The position numbers and the translations under genes were made by a program. The notes beneath the pieces are model-generated. The model ran no database searches. It had not been told where the DNA came from and saw nothing but the letters and a program-made list of their open reading frames with translations. Below are positions 28,962 through 39,083 of a DNA stretch of 62,401 nt, piece by piece (positions within the stretch are counted from its first letter, which is position 1; each line of letters opens with the position of its first letter). Source of the DNA: Phycisphaera sp. (GTDB taxonomy: Bacteria; Planctomycetota; Phycisphaerae; Phycisphaerales; UBA1924). Location of the stretch: contig JACKGZ010000009.1 of the NCBI GenBank assembly GCA_020639255.1, forward strand, positions 1 through 62,401, written 5' to 3'.

Positions 28962-29795
28962 GTGAAAGGTCGTTTCATCGCTCTCGTCGCTCTCGGTGCC
29001 GCGGTCGTATTTGGCAGCTCGGGCTGCACGACGGTCTCGCGCGGTCTCGGCAAGATCACCGCCAACAAGTACGCCAAGCCCCGCAGCGGCACGGTCTGGA
29101 CCGTCGCCCCGCCCCAGCTTGAGCCGCCCGCACCCGACAAGAAGACTGTCTACATCTCGTTCCGCAACATCAGCGACGCCTCAGAGATCAATCTGACCCA
29201 GGAACTCCGTCAGGCGGCGACCGACCAGGGCTGGACCGTCGTCAACGACCCGACCAACGCGACCTACCGCCTCCGCGCGAGCCTGCGGTTCTTCGGCGAG
29301 GTAGAGCCCGAGTCGGGCGGCAAGGATATCGCCAACAAAATGGGCTGGATCTCTGGCGCAGCGACCGGCGTCGGCACGGGTGTGCTCGTCGCCAACGCGA
29401 CCAACAGCTGGGGATACGGCGCCGCCGCCGGTGCCGGTACGGGCGGTCTTGTCGGCATCGGCATTGCCAACGCCTCAACCCCACGCGAATGGGCCGCGAT
29501 CATCGACTTTGTGCTGGAAGAGCACAGCGACACGCCCGTCGAGTTCGAGAAATTCACCGACAACAGTTCGAACGCCAACACAGGCGCCGGTGTCGGCAAC
29601 GACCGCATGTCCGACGCGGGTGGCACTCGTACGGGCAACAGCTCCAACGCAACAATCACCACCACGAGCGATTACTTCCCTCACGGCGTCCGTCTCTCCG
29701 CCTGGGCCAACCAGATGAACATGTCCGAGGAAGAGGCGCTCCCGCACATCCAGGACCGTATCAGCAGGGTCGTGACGCAGATGTTGCCGCAGTAA
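28962..29795 (+). CDS. TraT-family-like outer-membrane lipoprotein
   Basis: 277 residues from GTG 28962, preferred over ATG 28947 because GGAGGT sits 7 bases upstream of it. Signal and lipobox: ALVALGAAVVFGSSGC, so Cys about residue 20 would be lipidated. The body follows TraT: TVYISFRNISDASEINL, GWTVVNDPTNATYRL, a Gly-zipper region (GAATGVGTGVLVAN and GAAAGAGTGGLVGIGIA) and a C-terminal helix. TraT proteins of conjugative plasmids act in entry exclusion and serum resistance; the role of a chromosomal homologue here is unknown. A TATACT box about 80 bases upstream (28877-28882) could be the -10. It is followed by a strong terminator. Confidence 0.8.
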   Translation: MKGRFIALVALGAAVVFGSSGCTTVSRGLGKITANKYAKPRSGTVWTVAPPQLEPPAPDKKTVYISFRNISDASEINLTQELRQAATDQGWTVVNDPTNATYRLRASLRFFGEVEPESGGKDIANKMGWISGAATGVGTGVLVANATNSWGYGAAAGAGTGGLVGIGIANASTPREWAAIIDFVLEEHSDTPVEFEKFTDNSSNANTGAGVGNDRMSDAGGTRTGNSSNATITTTSDYFPHGVRLSAWANQMNMSEEEALPHIQDRISRVVTQMLPQ

Positions 29796-29814
29796 TTTCT
29801 GAATACTGAAATCC

Positions 29815-29856
29815 GAGCACGCGGCCGCTCAAGAGGGCGGCCGCTGCTCTTTTTTT
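29815..29856 (+). terminator. Rho-independent terminator of the TraT-like gene
   Basis: Arms GAGCA-C-GCGGCCGC (29815-29828) and GCGGCCGC-TGCTC (29837-29849) pair almost perfectly and run straight into seven or more T (29850-29856). The stop codon is 20 bases upstream. Confidence 0.9.
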
Positions 29857-29910
29857 GGACTATCTGCACGTTCCGCGGAATTCTGCTAGGCTCCGATCCC
29901 CACTCTGACT

Positions 29911-29920
29911 AAGGAGGTGG
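29911..29920 (+). promoter_or_regulatory. Perfect Shine-Dalgarno sequence before an ATC codon
   Basis: AAGGAGGT ends 6 bases before ATC at 29925, which is in frame with the symporter. The next in-frame standard start is GTG at 29958, with no ribosome site and truncating the first membrane helix. The site therefore points to ATC as the initiation codon or to a base change from ATG. Confidence 0.65.
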
Positions 29921-29924
29921 AGCC

Positions 29925-31469
29925 ATCGACTCCGAGAGCCTGCAGAAACTGCTCGCGGTGGTGCTGTACTGCGCCGTTCTCCTGTACATCGGGCACCTTG
30001 CATCCAAAAAGATGCGGGATATCCGCGACTATTTCGCGGGTGGAAAGCGGCTCGGGTTTATCAATGTCGCATTCTCGGCGCGTGCGACCGGTGAATCGGC
30101 GTGGCTGCTGATCGGGCTCACCGCGATGGGCTTTACGGTCGGCGTTCAGGCGTTCTGGGTCGTGGTCGGCGAGATGCTCGGTGTAGGCGGTGCCTGGCTG
30201 CTCTTAGCCAAGCGGTTCAAACGCCTCTCAGACCGCTACGACTCGATCACAGTGCCCGACTATCTCGAATCGCGACTGCGCGACTCGGGGCACTGGCTCC
30301 GCCTCATCGCGGCGGGATCACTCGTCATCTTCGTGCCGATCTACGCAGGCTCGCAGGTCTACGCCACCGGCAAGGCGTTCCACTCGTTTCTCGGATGGAA
30401 CCACTTCCTCGGGGCGACCATCGGATTCCTGGTTGTGCTGTTCTACATCACCAAAGGCGGCTTTGTCGCGGTCGTATGGTCGGATGTCTTTCAGGGCACG
30501 CTGATGCTCATCGGGCTGGTGATGCTCCCGATCGCTGGGCTGCTCGAGGCCGGGGGCGTCACCAACATCATCGAGACGCTCCGCGCGAACGATCCCAACC
30601 ATCTCTCCATTACGGCAGGCAATGGCTGGACGCTTCTCACACTGACACAAGTCATCGGTTTCGCGGCGATCGGGATCGGGTTCCTGGGGTCGCCGCAGGT
30701 TTTCGTGCGGTTTATCTCGCTCCGCAGCGAGAAAGAGATCGGCAAGGGCGCCGCGGTCGCGCTCGCGTGGACCATTCTGGCCGACAGCGGTGCCGTGCTC
30801 GTGGGCATCGTTGGAAGGTCGCTCTTCACACTCGAAGAGATCGGTGGCGACAAGGACAACATCCTGCCGTTCATGTCGCAGACGATCTTCCCAGCATTCC
30901 TTGCGGGTATTTACATCGCGATTGTGCTGAGCGCGATCATGTCAACGATCGACTCGTTGCTTGTCGTTGCCTCCAGCGCTGCGGTCCGCGATTACTGGCA
31001 GAAGACCAAGCGACCTGACATGCCCGACGATCGCCTCGTCAAACTCAGCCAGCGGCTCACGCTCATCTTGGCGCTCGTGGCCTTTGGTCTCGGCATGGCG
31101 CTCATCGCGCACAACCGTGAGAAGGAGGTCTTCTGGCTCATCATCTTCGGCTGGTCGGGCATCGCCGCGACGTTCTGCCCGGTGATCATCCTGAGCCTGT
31201 TCTGGTCCAAGCTGACTTCGCTCGGAGCAAAGGTTGGCATGGTGACGGGTTTTGCATGCGTCCCGTTTTTCAAGTTTGCCGCGCCGCCTCTCCTGACAGA
31301 AATAGGCTGGGAGGGCGGCGTGACATATCTCGGCGCGCTCGATGTGCTCCTGCCCGCGTTCCTTGTCGCGGGCTTGGCCTCCGTCGCCGCGAGCCTGCTC
31401 GACAAGAACGGTCGAGCCAGGCTCGCAAGTGTCGAAGACGAACTCAGAGATGCCGGGACCGGGAACTGA
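29925..31469 (+). CDS. Sodium:solute symporter (SSS/PutP family)
   Basis: A 13-segment membrane transporter of the SSS family, using the sodium gradient to import a small solute. It shows the family loop FYITKGGFVAVVWSDVFQGTLM (middle of the protein), the DYFAGGKRLG segment after helix 1, VPDYLESRL after helix 3, and SAIMSTIDSLLVVASSAAVRDYW, which carries the conserved Ser/Thr residues of the second sodium site. From ATC 29925 it is 514 residues; from GTG 29958 it would be 503 with a shortened first helix. Proline- or osmolyte-type substrates are possible but not determined. It ends just before a convergent FG-GAP gene. Confidence 0.88.
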   Translation: MDSESLQKLLAVVLYCAVLLYIGHLASKKMRDIRDYFAGGKRLGFINVAFSARATGESAWLLIGLTAMGFTVGVQAFWVVVGEMLGVGGAWLLLAKRFKRLSDRYDSITVPDYLESRLRDSGHWLRLIAAGSLVIFVPIYAGSQVYATGKAFHSFLGWNHFLGATIGFLVVLFYITKGGFVAVVWSDVFQGTLMLIGLVMLPIAGLLEAGGVTNIIETLRANDPNHLSITAGNGWTLLTLTQVIGFAAIGIGFLGSPQVFVRFISLRSEKEIGKGAAVALAWTILADSGAVLVGIVGRSLFTLEEIGGDKDNILPFMSQTIFPAFLAGIYIAIVLSAIMSTIDSLLVVASSAAVRDYWQKTKRPDMPDDRLVKLSQRLTLILALVAFGLGMALIAHNREKEVFWLIIFGWSGIAATFCPVIILSLFWSKLTSLGAKVGMVTGFACVPFFKFAAPPLLTEIGWEGGVTYLGALDVLLPAFLVAGLASVAASLLDKNGRARLASVEDELRDAGTGN

Positions 31470-31473
31470 TGAT

Positions 31474-32829
31474 TCAGCAGCCCGCGTTGTAATTGGCGAC
31501 CCAGGCACTGAAATCGGCGGGTGTGCAGGAGCCGTCGCCGTTCTGATCGCACTCGGGGGCCTGCGAGTTGAATGCTGCGACCCAGGCGGAGAAATCAGCA
31601 GGAGATAGCACCCCATCGTTGTTAGTGTCGGCAATGCAAGTCGCTGGGTTGGTCGGTACGACGTATACGTACGCAGCGCCCCCTCCGTCACGCGCTGCAT
31701 TGTCGTAGGCTCCGACAACGATATTGCCGCCATCGATTCCAACGGCGTTTCCAAACCAAGCCCCGGCCGAACCATCTGATGCAATTAGTTTGTAAAGCTG
31801 ATCACCAGTAGTTGCATCAAATATATACGCCGATCCGGAACTAGACCCAACATCATCATCGCGAATAGAACCCACAACAATCAAGTTGCCTGAAACTGCA
31901 ATCGACGATCCAAATCGATCGCCCGAACTGGCATCCGATGCTGTGAGCTTGTGGAGTTCTTGCCCGGTGAAGATGTCATAAACATATACTGCACCTGCAT
32001 CAGCGCCTGCAGCATCGTGCTCAACTGCCGCAATTACAACGAACTCTTCTGATAAAGCAACACTCAGCCCAAACCCATCGTTCTGGAATCCATCCGCAGG
32101 AATGAATTTCATGACCTGCAGACCAGTATCCATATCAAATAAGTATGCAGACCCCGAATTTAAACCATATACATCATCACCGGGAGCACCTGCGAGAAGC
32201 ATCGAACCAGCAATTGCCACAGAATGGCCAAACAGAAAATCAGAAGTCACATCGTCAGGAACTATCTTTCTCACTTCACTCCACAGGGACGTGTCATATA
32301 CATACACCGAACCCGCACCCAAGAAACTCCCGGTATCATCACCAACCGCACCGACAGCTACGTATGAATCTGATAAGGCAACAGAATCACCGAACTGGTC
32401 ATACGGCTCTCCGTCATCAGCAACCAACTTCGTGACTTGAGCGCCACTCGACAGATCGAATACGCACACAAACCCTGTTTCGGCTCCGTTGCTGCCTCCG
32501 GTTTCTGCTCCGACAACTCCCAGATTGCCGTTTGCAGCAACCGAACAGCCAAACAGATCGAGCTCTGTCCCATCGGCCGCAGTCAGCTTCAACAGCTGCT
32601 GCTGGTTATACATGTCGAACACATACGCAGAACCCGAGTTCATTCCTGCGTCATCATCTCGAAATGCACCAACAATGCCCCACTTACCGGAAACTGACAC
32701 TGAGTAGCCGAAGCGATCTCCTGGCCCAATATCATTTGGAAAAAGCTGCCCTGTTTCGTATAGGATTTGTCCCGAAGACAGGAATGGGATCACGAACGGA
32801 AGCACAAATAACAATCGCCAATTTTTCAC
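31474..32829 (-). CDS. Secreted FG-GAP beta-propeller protein with GC-type dockerin tail
   Basis: 451 residues starting at GTG 32829 with GGAGT about 7 bases upstream. Signal peptide MKNWRLLFVLPFVIPFLSSG. The body is about seven repeats of roughly 55 residues with the FG-GAP core (DRFGYSVSVSGKWGIVGAF followed by DDDAGMNSGSAYVFD), as in integrin-alpha-type propellers. The tail is DTNNDGVLSPAD and DQNGDGSCTPAD, ending NAGC. The propeller region is clearly richer in A/T than flanking genes, whereas the tail-coding part is GC-rich. A paralogue lies at 40594-41937. Probable role: surface adhesion or carbohydrate binding (inference). Confidence 0.88.
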   Translation of the reverse strand: MKNWRLLFVLPFVIPFLSSGQILYETGQLFPNDIGPGDRFGYSVSVSGKWGIVGAFRDDDAGMNSGSAYVFDMYNQQQLLKLTAADGTELDLFGCSVAANGNLGVVGAETGGSNGAETGFVCVFDLSSGAQVTKLVADDGEPYDQFGDSVALSDSYVAVGAVGDDTGSFLGAGSVYVYDTSLWSEVRKIVPDDVTSDFLFGHSVAIAGSMLLAGAPGDDVYGLNSGSAYLFDMDTGLQVMKFIPADGFQNDGFGLSVALSEEFVVIAAVEHDAAGADAGAVYVYDIFTGQELHKLTASDASSGDRFGSSIAVSGNLIVVGSIRDDDVGSSSGSAYIFDATTGDQLYKLIASDGSAGAWFGNAVGIDGGNIVVGAYDNAARDGGGAAYVYVVPTNPATCIADTNNDGVLSPADFSAWVAAFNSQAPECDQNGDGSCTPADFSAWVANYNAGC

Positions 32830-32901
32830 AGGCTACTCCAATCGATCGAAGAATAAAGCCCGGACAAATTCTTTGCTATCTAATTATCTCGAATGCATTA
32901 G

Positions 32902-32925
32902 AAAAACCCCTGCCATTGGCAGGGG
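32902..32925 (-). terminator. Rho-independent terminator of atpA
   Basis: Stem CCCCTGCC / GGCAGGGG (32907-32914 with 32918-32925, three-base loop) followed on the minus strand by five T (32902-32906). Located 30 bases after the atpA stop, before the FG-GAP gene promoter region. Confidence 0.88.
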
Positions 32926-32954
32926 CTTGATGATTTAAATCCGCATGAAAAGAC

Positions 32955-34529
<1,575 letters not shown>

Positions 34530-34836
34530 GCGATGGCTCCGCTGAGTCGTCTTGTGTGGTGCACCGGATAAGCCCCCCGCCAAGGCCTGTGGCCCGGGTC
34601 AGAGAGAGGGACGGAAACATAGGACGCCCAGTGGGCGATGACCACAGGGGAGGGGTTTGTCAGGCATCGATCCGGCCTAACCATCAACCCATCGGGACTC
34701 GGTGATTCTCCCTAATTCAGATAGAACACTCGCCATTTACAAGATCCTTGCAATCCGTCCGGTATGCGCTCGTTCCGTTTCAAGGGGGGACTTCGCGGTC
34801 GGGCGATGCCGGGCTGTAATCACAGGAGATCGAGAG
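34530..34836. other. Intergenic region between divergent atpA and CotH genes
   Basis: 307 bases between two divergent starts, so promoters in both directions must be here. I see no convincing sigma-70 pair, RNA gene or small coding sequence. The 34702 start of an extended CotH frame is not supported because the signal peptide begins at 34837. Confidence 0.5.
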
Positions 34837-37092
34837 ATGCGTTGCCATGCCTTCATCGGCGGCCTCGTGGTATCCACGCTGTCGCCCAGTGTTCAGGGTC
34901 AAGATCTGTACGACACCTCGGTGCTGCGTACCTTCGAGATCCAGTTCCATGACACGAACTGGGAGACCCTTCTCCGCCAGAACTACAGCTCGGAGACACC
35001 GATCCTCGCCGACCTCACCGTCGACGGCGAGACCTACCCCGACGTGGGCATCCGTATCCGCGGCAACACCTCGTACACCACGCTGCCCGCGGGCTCGCAG
35101 AAGTTCTCGCTCAAGATCTACATGGACTTCACCGACGCCGACCAGGATCTGCTCGGATACGAGACGCTCAACCTGAACAACGCGCACCGCGATCCGACTT
35201 TCTGCCGCGAGGTGGTGTACAACAACTTCGTCGCGCAGTTCATCCCCCATCCCCGCGCCAACCACGCACTGGTCACCATCAACGGCGAGAACTGGGGCGT
35301 CTACGCGAACGTCCAGCAGCCCAACAAGGAGATGCTCCGCGACTACTTCGAGAACGAGGACGGCGCACGGTTCCGCTGCCCGAATAACCCCAACGGCCCG
35401 GGCCTCACGTACAACGGCTCCACACAAGCGGGATACACGGGCTACGAGATGCAGAACGACGGCGGGCTCGCCGACCCGTGGGGCGCGCTCATCGAGGTCT
35501 GCGACGCGGTCACCAACACATCGCTCACCTCGTGGGAAGACATCGACGAGGTGTTCGCGATCGATCCGTCGATCTGGTCGGTCGTGCTCGAGAACCTGCT
35601 GACCGACGACGACAGCTATGTGAACAAGGGCGCGGACTTCATGGTGTACCGCAACCCGATCGACGGGCGTACGCACCTTCTCCAACGCGATGCCAACGAG
35701 ACGTTTACCGATCCGAACTGGTCGATCACCTATAACTTCAACGCGAGCAACAAGCCCGTGCTGAGCCACGTCCTCGACGTGCCCGAGCTGCGCCAGCGGT
35801 ACATGGCGCACTACCGAGACGCGATGATCTACGCCAACTGGGACTACTTCGGCCCGATCTTTGAGGCCCACCGCGACATGATCGATGCCTACGTCCAAGC
35901 CGACCCGAAGAAGCTCTACACATACCAGAACTTCCTCGACAACTTCACGACCAGCGTCAATCTCGGCGGCGGCGGGCCCGGCGGCGGTTCGATCGTCGGA
36001 CTCCAGCAGTTCTTCAACACCCGCGCCGGCGTCCTGGCAAGCAGCGCGGAGCTGAACGCCGACGGCCCGATCATCTCCGACATCGTCGCCAGCGACGACA
36101 CGCCTACGCCGGGCCAGAGCGTCATGATCAGCGCGACAGTCGCGCCCAACGGCTCGGCGGTCTCGCTCGTCGAGTGCTTCTACAGGCCCGACCCCACGGG
36201 CCCCTACGACCGCATCACGATGACCAACACGGGCGGCACAACCTATGAAGCCACACTCCCCGTCTCGGGCACGCCCGGCCAGCGCGTCGAGTACTACATC
36301 GGAGCGACCGCAGACAACGCGTACGACTCGCTCGCGTTCCTGCCCGTGCGATCTGAGTACGATCCGCTCGAAATCAACTACACCTTCGGATCCACCGGCG
36401 TGCGCATCACCGAGTGGATGTACTCGGGTGACAGCGGTGAGTTCGTCGAGTTCACTAATCTCAGCGGCTCGGCGGTCGACATGACCGGCTGGAGCATGGA
36501 CGACAACGGCGCGACACCCGGGGCGTTCGACCTGAGCGCGTTCGGTGTCGTCCAGCCTGGCGAATCGGTCGTCGTCACCGAGGCTACTGAGGCCGCTTTC
36601 CGCGCGGCCTGGTCGCTCGGTGCGGGCGTCAAGATCATCGGCGAACTCGGCGTCGTCACCGGGAACAACCTCGGACGAAACGACCAAATTCACCTGTACG
36701 ACAACGCCGGGCTCCTTGCCGACAAGCTCAGCTATGGCGACCAGACCTACACAGGAAGCGTTCGCACGCAGAACGCCAGCGGGCAAGCTTGCGTCGATGA
36801 CATCGGCCAGGACGACGTTCTCGCGTGGGTGCTCTCCGCGTCGGGCGATGACTTCGGCTCGTTCTCGGCAACAACCGGCGAATTCGGCACACCGGGCACT
36901 TACGACTCGAATGCATGCAACACCTGCATCGCCGACACCAACGGTGACGGCATGCTCTCACCCGCTGACTTCAGCGCCTGGGTCGCGGCCTTCAACACCA
37001 TGAGCGCTGCGTGTGATCAGAATGGGGACGGGTCGTGCACCCCCGCCGATTTCTCGGCATGGGTTGCCAACTACAACGCCGGTTGCAACTAA
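34837..37092 (+). CDS. Secreted CotH-family protein with lamin-tail domain and GC-type dockerin tail
   Basis: 751 residues from ATG 34837 (AGGAGA upstream). Signal peptide MRCHAFIGGLVVSTLSPSVQG. The CotH domain covers about 25-420: the entry motif FEIQFHDTNWETLLRQNY, the VGIRIRGNTSY and GYETLNLNNAHRD strands, and the LLQRDANETF segment that carries the metal-binding Asp of this kinase-like fold. A Gly-rich linker and an Ig-like segment (about 420-520) follow, then a lamin-tail domain (about 520-690; RITEWMYSGDSGEFVEFTN). The tail has DTNGDGMLSPAD and DQNGDGSCTPAD, ending NAGCN. CotH proteins are atypical secreted kinases or structural surface proteins. Confidence 0.87.
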   Translation: MRCHAFIGGLVVSTLSPSVQGQDLYDTSVLRTFEIQFHDTNWETLLRQNYSSETPILADLTVDGETYPDVGIRIRGNTSYTTLPAGSQKFSLKIYMDFTDADQDLLGYETLNLNNAHRDPTFCREVVYNNFVAQFIPHPRANHALVTINGENWGVYANVQQPNKEMLRDYFENEDGARFRCPNNPNGPGLTYNGSTQAGYTGYEMQNDGGLADPWGALIEVCDAVTNTSLTSWEDIDEVFAIDPSIWSVVLENLLTDDDSYVNKGADFMVYRNPIDGRTHLLQRDANETFTDPNWSITYNFNASNKPVLSHVLDVPELRQRYMAHYRDAMIYANWDYFGPIFEAHRDMIDAYVQADPKKLYTYQNFLDNFTTSVNLGGGGPGGGSIVGLQQFFNTRAGVLASSAELNADGPIISDIVASDDTPTPGQSVMISATVAPNGSAVSLVECFYRPDPTGPYDRITMTNTGGTTYEATLPVSGTPGQRVEYYIGATADNAYDSLAFLPVRSEYDPLEINYTFGSTGVRITEWMYSGDSGEFVEFTNLSGSAVDMTGWSMDDNGATPGAFDLSAFGVVQPGESVVVTEATEAAFRAAWSLGAGVKIIGELGVVTGNNLGRNDQIHLYDNAGLLADKLSYGDQTYTGSVRTQNASGQACVDDIGQDDVLAWVLSASGDDFGSFSATTGEFGTPGTYDSNACNTCIADTNGDGMLSPADFSAWVAAFNTMSAACDQNGDGSCTPADFSAWVANYNAGCN

Positions 37093-37170
37093 CTTTCCGG
37101 CCTCTTCCCGGTCTCATTGAAACCAGACAGCCTCGTGCCATCGCGCGGGGTTGTTTTCTTTCCAACGAAC

Positions 37171-37203
37171 CGGCCCCCGCGGGAATGAGTCCCGCGGGGG
37201 CCG
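37171..37203. terminator. Hairpin between convergent CotH and NxxG-repeat genes
   Basis: Fourteen-base perfect GC-rich stem (37171-37184 with 37190-37203, loop of five). No T-run on either side, but its place between two stop codons fits a bidirectional terminator. Confidence 0.65.
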
Positions 37204-37231
37204 ACCGATTGTGAGCTCAGATATAGATACG

Positions 37232-38956
37232 TTACGGCTTGCAGAGGTTGTAATTCGCTACCCAAGCACTGAAGTCAGCGGGTGTGCACAAGCCGTCCCC
37301 GTTCTGGTCGCATGCCGGGGCCTGGGTGTTGAACGCAGCGACCCAAGCCGAGAAATCAGCCGGGGTCACGAACCCATCGCCGTTGGTGTCGGCCAGACAG
37401 CTCGGCTGAGCGAACGAGGCCACGAAGACGCCCGAGAAGGTCTGCTGGAAATTCAGCGTGAAAACAGCCTGACCGTTCCGGCTCAAGCCGGTTGGCCTCC
37501 CATCCTCACCGCCCGAGAGCTCGACGAACCGGATCGGATTCACCACCAGTCGCAGATCCGTTGTGTTCGGATCATCATCGACATCAAACATCGTTCCCGT
37601 GCGCACCAGGATGCGGGCATCACCGCCCGGTTCCATCCCGACAAGGACATCGCGGTTGCTCGTGTTGATGCCGCTGCCTGTGAGGAGCGCCGGCAGAACG
37701 AGCAAGCCATCTGCGTTGAGCGCCGGAGAGTTCAGCGTCGAGAAGCTGACACCCGGCGCCAGGTCGGGCGATGTGTTCCCGCCCCGCAGCCGGAGTTCGA
37801 GCGCCGTGGATGCTCCCTCTGACCAGATCGCTCGCTTTTCGAGCGGCAGCACCGTCGCGCCGATGAGTTCGCCTGCGAATCCCACCGAACGTGTACCGTT
37901 GACAAGCGGCACGAAGAACGTGCCGAAGTGCTGCCCGGTTGGCGCGCCTGGCGATTGAGTGTCCGCGCGCACAAGCAGCTGTGAGGGTTCCCCGTCGCGC
38001 TTCTTCCACACGCCGGAGCCATTGCTGAATGTCACCCCTGGCCCCTGAAGTGACGCGAGATACACGAGATCGCCGAGGCTGTTGAGCGACGATGTCCCCA
38101 CCGCAAGGTACGAATCCCCTCCGGCACCCGGAGCCGGCTCGCCGCCCCTTGCGATGAGTTCGATCGACCCGCCGGTCTGAGCGAGCCAAAGCCCGCGGTT
38201 GTTCGTTGCTGTCACACCCGCACCAGTAACAGTCCCAGCATATGAGACGACGCCGCTCGCGTTGATCGATTCCGGCGCGACGATGCCGTACACCACCCCA
38301 GCCGGTGCCCCATCGGCTTGATCTCCTTCACGCGCGACGATCGCCACCTGGCCCGTGGCTGGTTGGACGAGTATCGCTTCATCGTTGAGCGAATTGACCG
38401 ACGCTCCGCTGAGGAAGGTCTTGACGGTGACCAGGTCGTTGTCGCCGAGGAGTGGACTCGCGAAACCGCCGATATCAACACCGGAGATACCCGAAGGCGT
38501 CCCGCCCTGCACGACCAGTCCGAGCCCCATCCCGGTGCTTTCACTCCAGATCGAATCTCGGTTCGTGCCATCGATGCCGGGCCCCTCAAGCCATGCACGA
38601 AAAGCCGTGTTGCCGTTCGAGTTCATGACGGGATCGAAGATCCGATCGAACAGAACGCCCGCCGGCATGCCCGGGGCCTGGTCCCCTTCCCTTGCGATAA
38701 GCGTCAGCACCCCCTGATGCTCGGCCCACAATCCTCTCTCGTTGTTCACATTGACATCGTTGCCGAAGAGCACCGCGACAAAGGCAACGTTCCCCTCGCT
38801 GTCGACCATCGAGTCCTCGAACCCAAAGAACGTCGTACCAGCGCTGGTCCCCGGAGCAACATTACCGCGCAGAGCCACGGTGCGGTACTCGATTGCCTGT
38901 CCATGGCAAGCTCCGATCAGTCCAGAGAAAAGCAATCCCACGAGTCCGATTCTCAT
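37232..38956 (-). CDS. NxxG-repeat secreted protein with GC-type dockerin tail
   Basis: 574 residues with signal peptide MRIGLVGLLFSGLIGACHG. About eight repeats follow with N/S-S-x-G-N/D cores (MNSNGNTAFRAWL, INASGVVSYAGTV, LNSLGDLVYLASL, LNADGLLVLPALL) and connecting LIAREGDQAPG-type turns. Paralogue of the interrupted protein at 5360-6967, which carries the same repeats but a PEP-CTERM-like end. Here the tail is DTNGDGFVTPAD and DQNGDGLCTPAD, ending NLCKP. No enzymatic motif. Repeats of this kind are widespread in planctomycete secreted proteins with varying C-terminal anchors; function unknown. Confidence 0.85.
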   Translation of the reverse strand: MRIGLVGLLFSGLIGACHGQAIEYRTVALRGNVAPGTSAGTTFFGFEDSMVDSEGNVAFVAVLFGNDVNVNNERGLWAEHQGVLTLIAREGDQAPGMPAGVLFDRIFDPVMNSNGNTAFRAWLEGPGIDGTNRDSIWSESTGMGLGLVVQGGTPSGISGVDIGGFASPLLGDNDLVTVKTFLSGASVNSLNDEAILVQPATGQVAIVAREGDQADGAPAGVVYGIVAPESINASGVVSYAGTVTGAGVTATNNRGLWLAQTGGSIELIARGGEPAPGAGGDSYLAVGTSSLNSLGDLVYLASLQGPGVTFSNGSGVWKKRDGEPSQLLVRADTQSPGAPTGQHFGTFFVPLVNGTRSVGFAGELIGATVLPLEKRAIWSEGASTALELRLRGGNTSPDLAPGVSFSTLNSPALNADGLLVLPALLTGSGINTSNRDVLVGMEPGGDARILVRTGTMFDVDDDPNTTDLRLVVNPIRFVELSGGEDGRPTGLSRNGQAVFTLNFQQTFSGVFVASFAQPSCLADTNGDGFVTPADFSAWVAAFNTQAPACDQNGDGLCTPADFSAWVANYNLCKP

Positions 38957-39019
38957 CTGAGGCTCCTTCCCGGAAATATCTCTTCAGCGAGTCTAGTGAT
39001 TCAAGGCTCGGATTCAACG

Positions 39020-39050
39020 AAAAACCCCCGACACCGCTGGGCATCGGGGG
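39020..39050 (-). terminator. Terminator after the 39084-40472 gene
   Basis: Seven-base stem (39025-39031 with 39044-39050) followed on the minus strand by five T (39020-39024). It lies about 35 bases after the stop codon. Confidence 0.85.
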
Positions 39051-39083
39051 AATCTTGATCAATAATTTGGAGAATTGCAGACG

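Noticed and set aside
34780..36786. 668-residue frame antisense to the CotH gene
   Set aside because: Same composition shadow; the sense gene has signal peptide, domains and tail.
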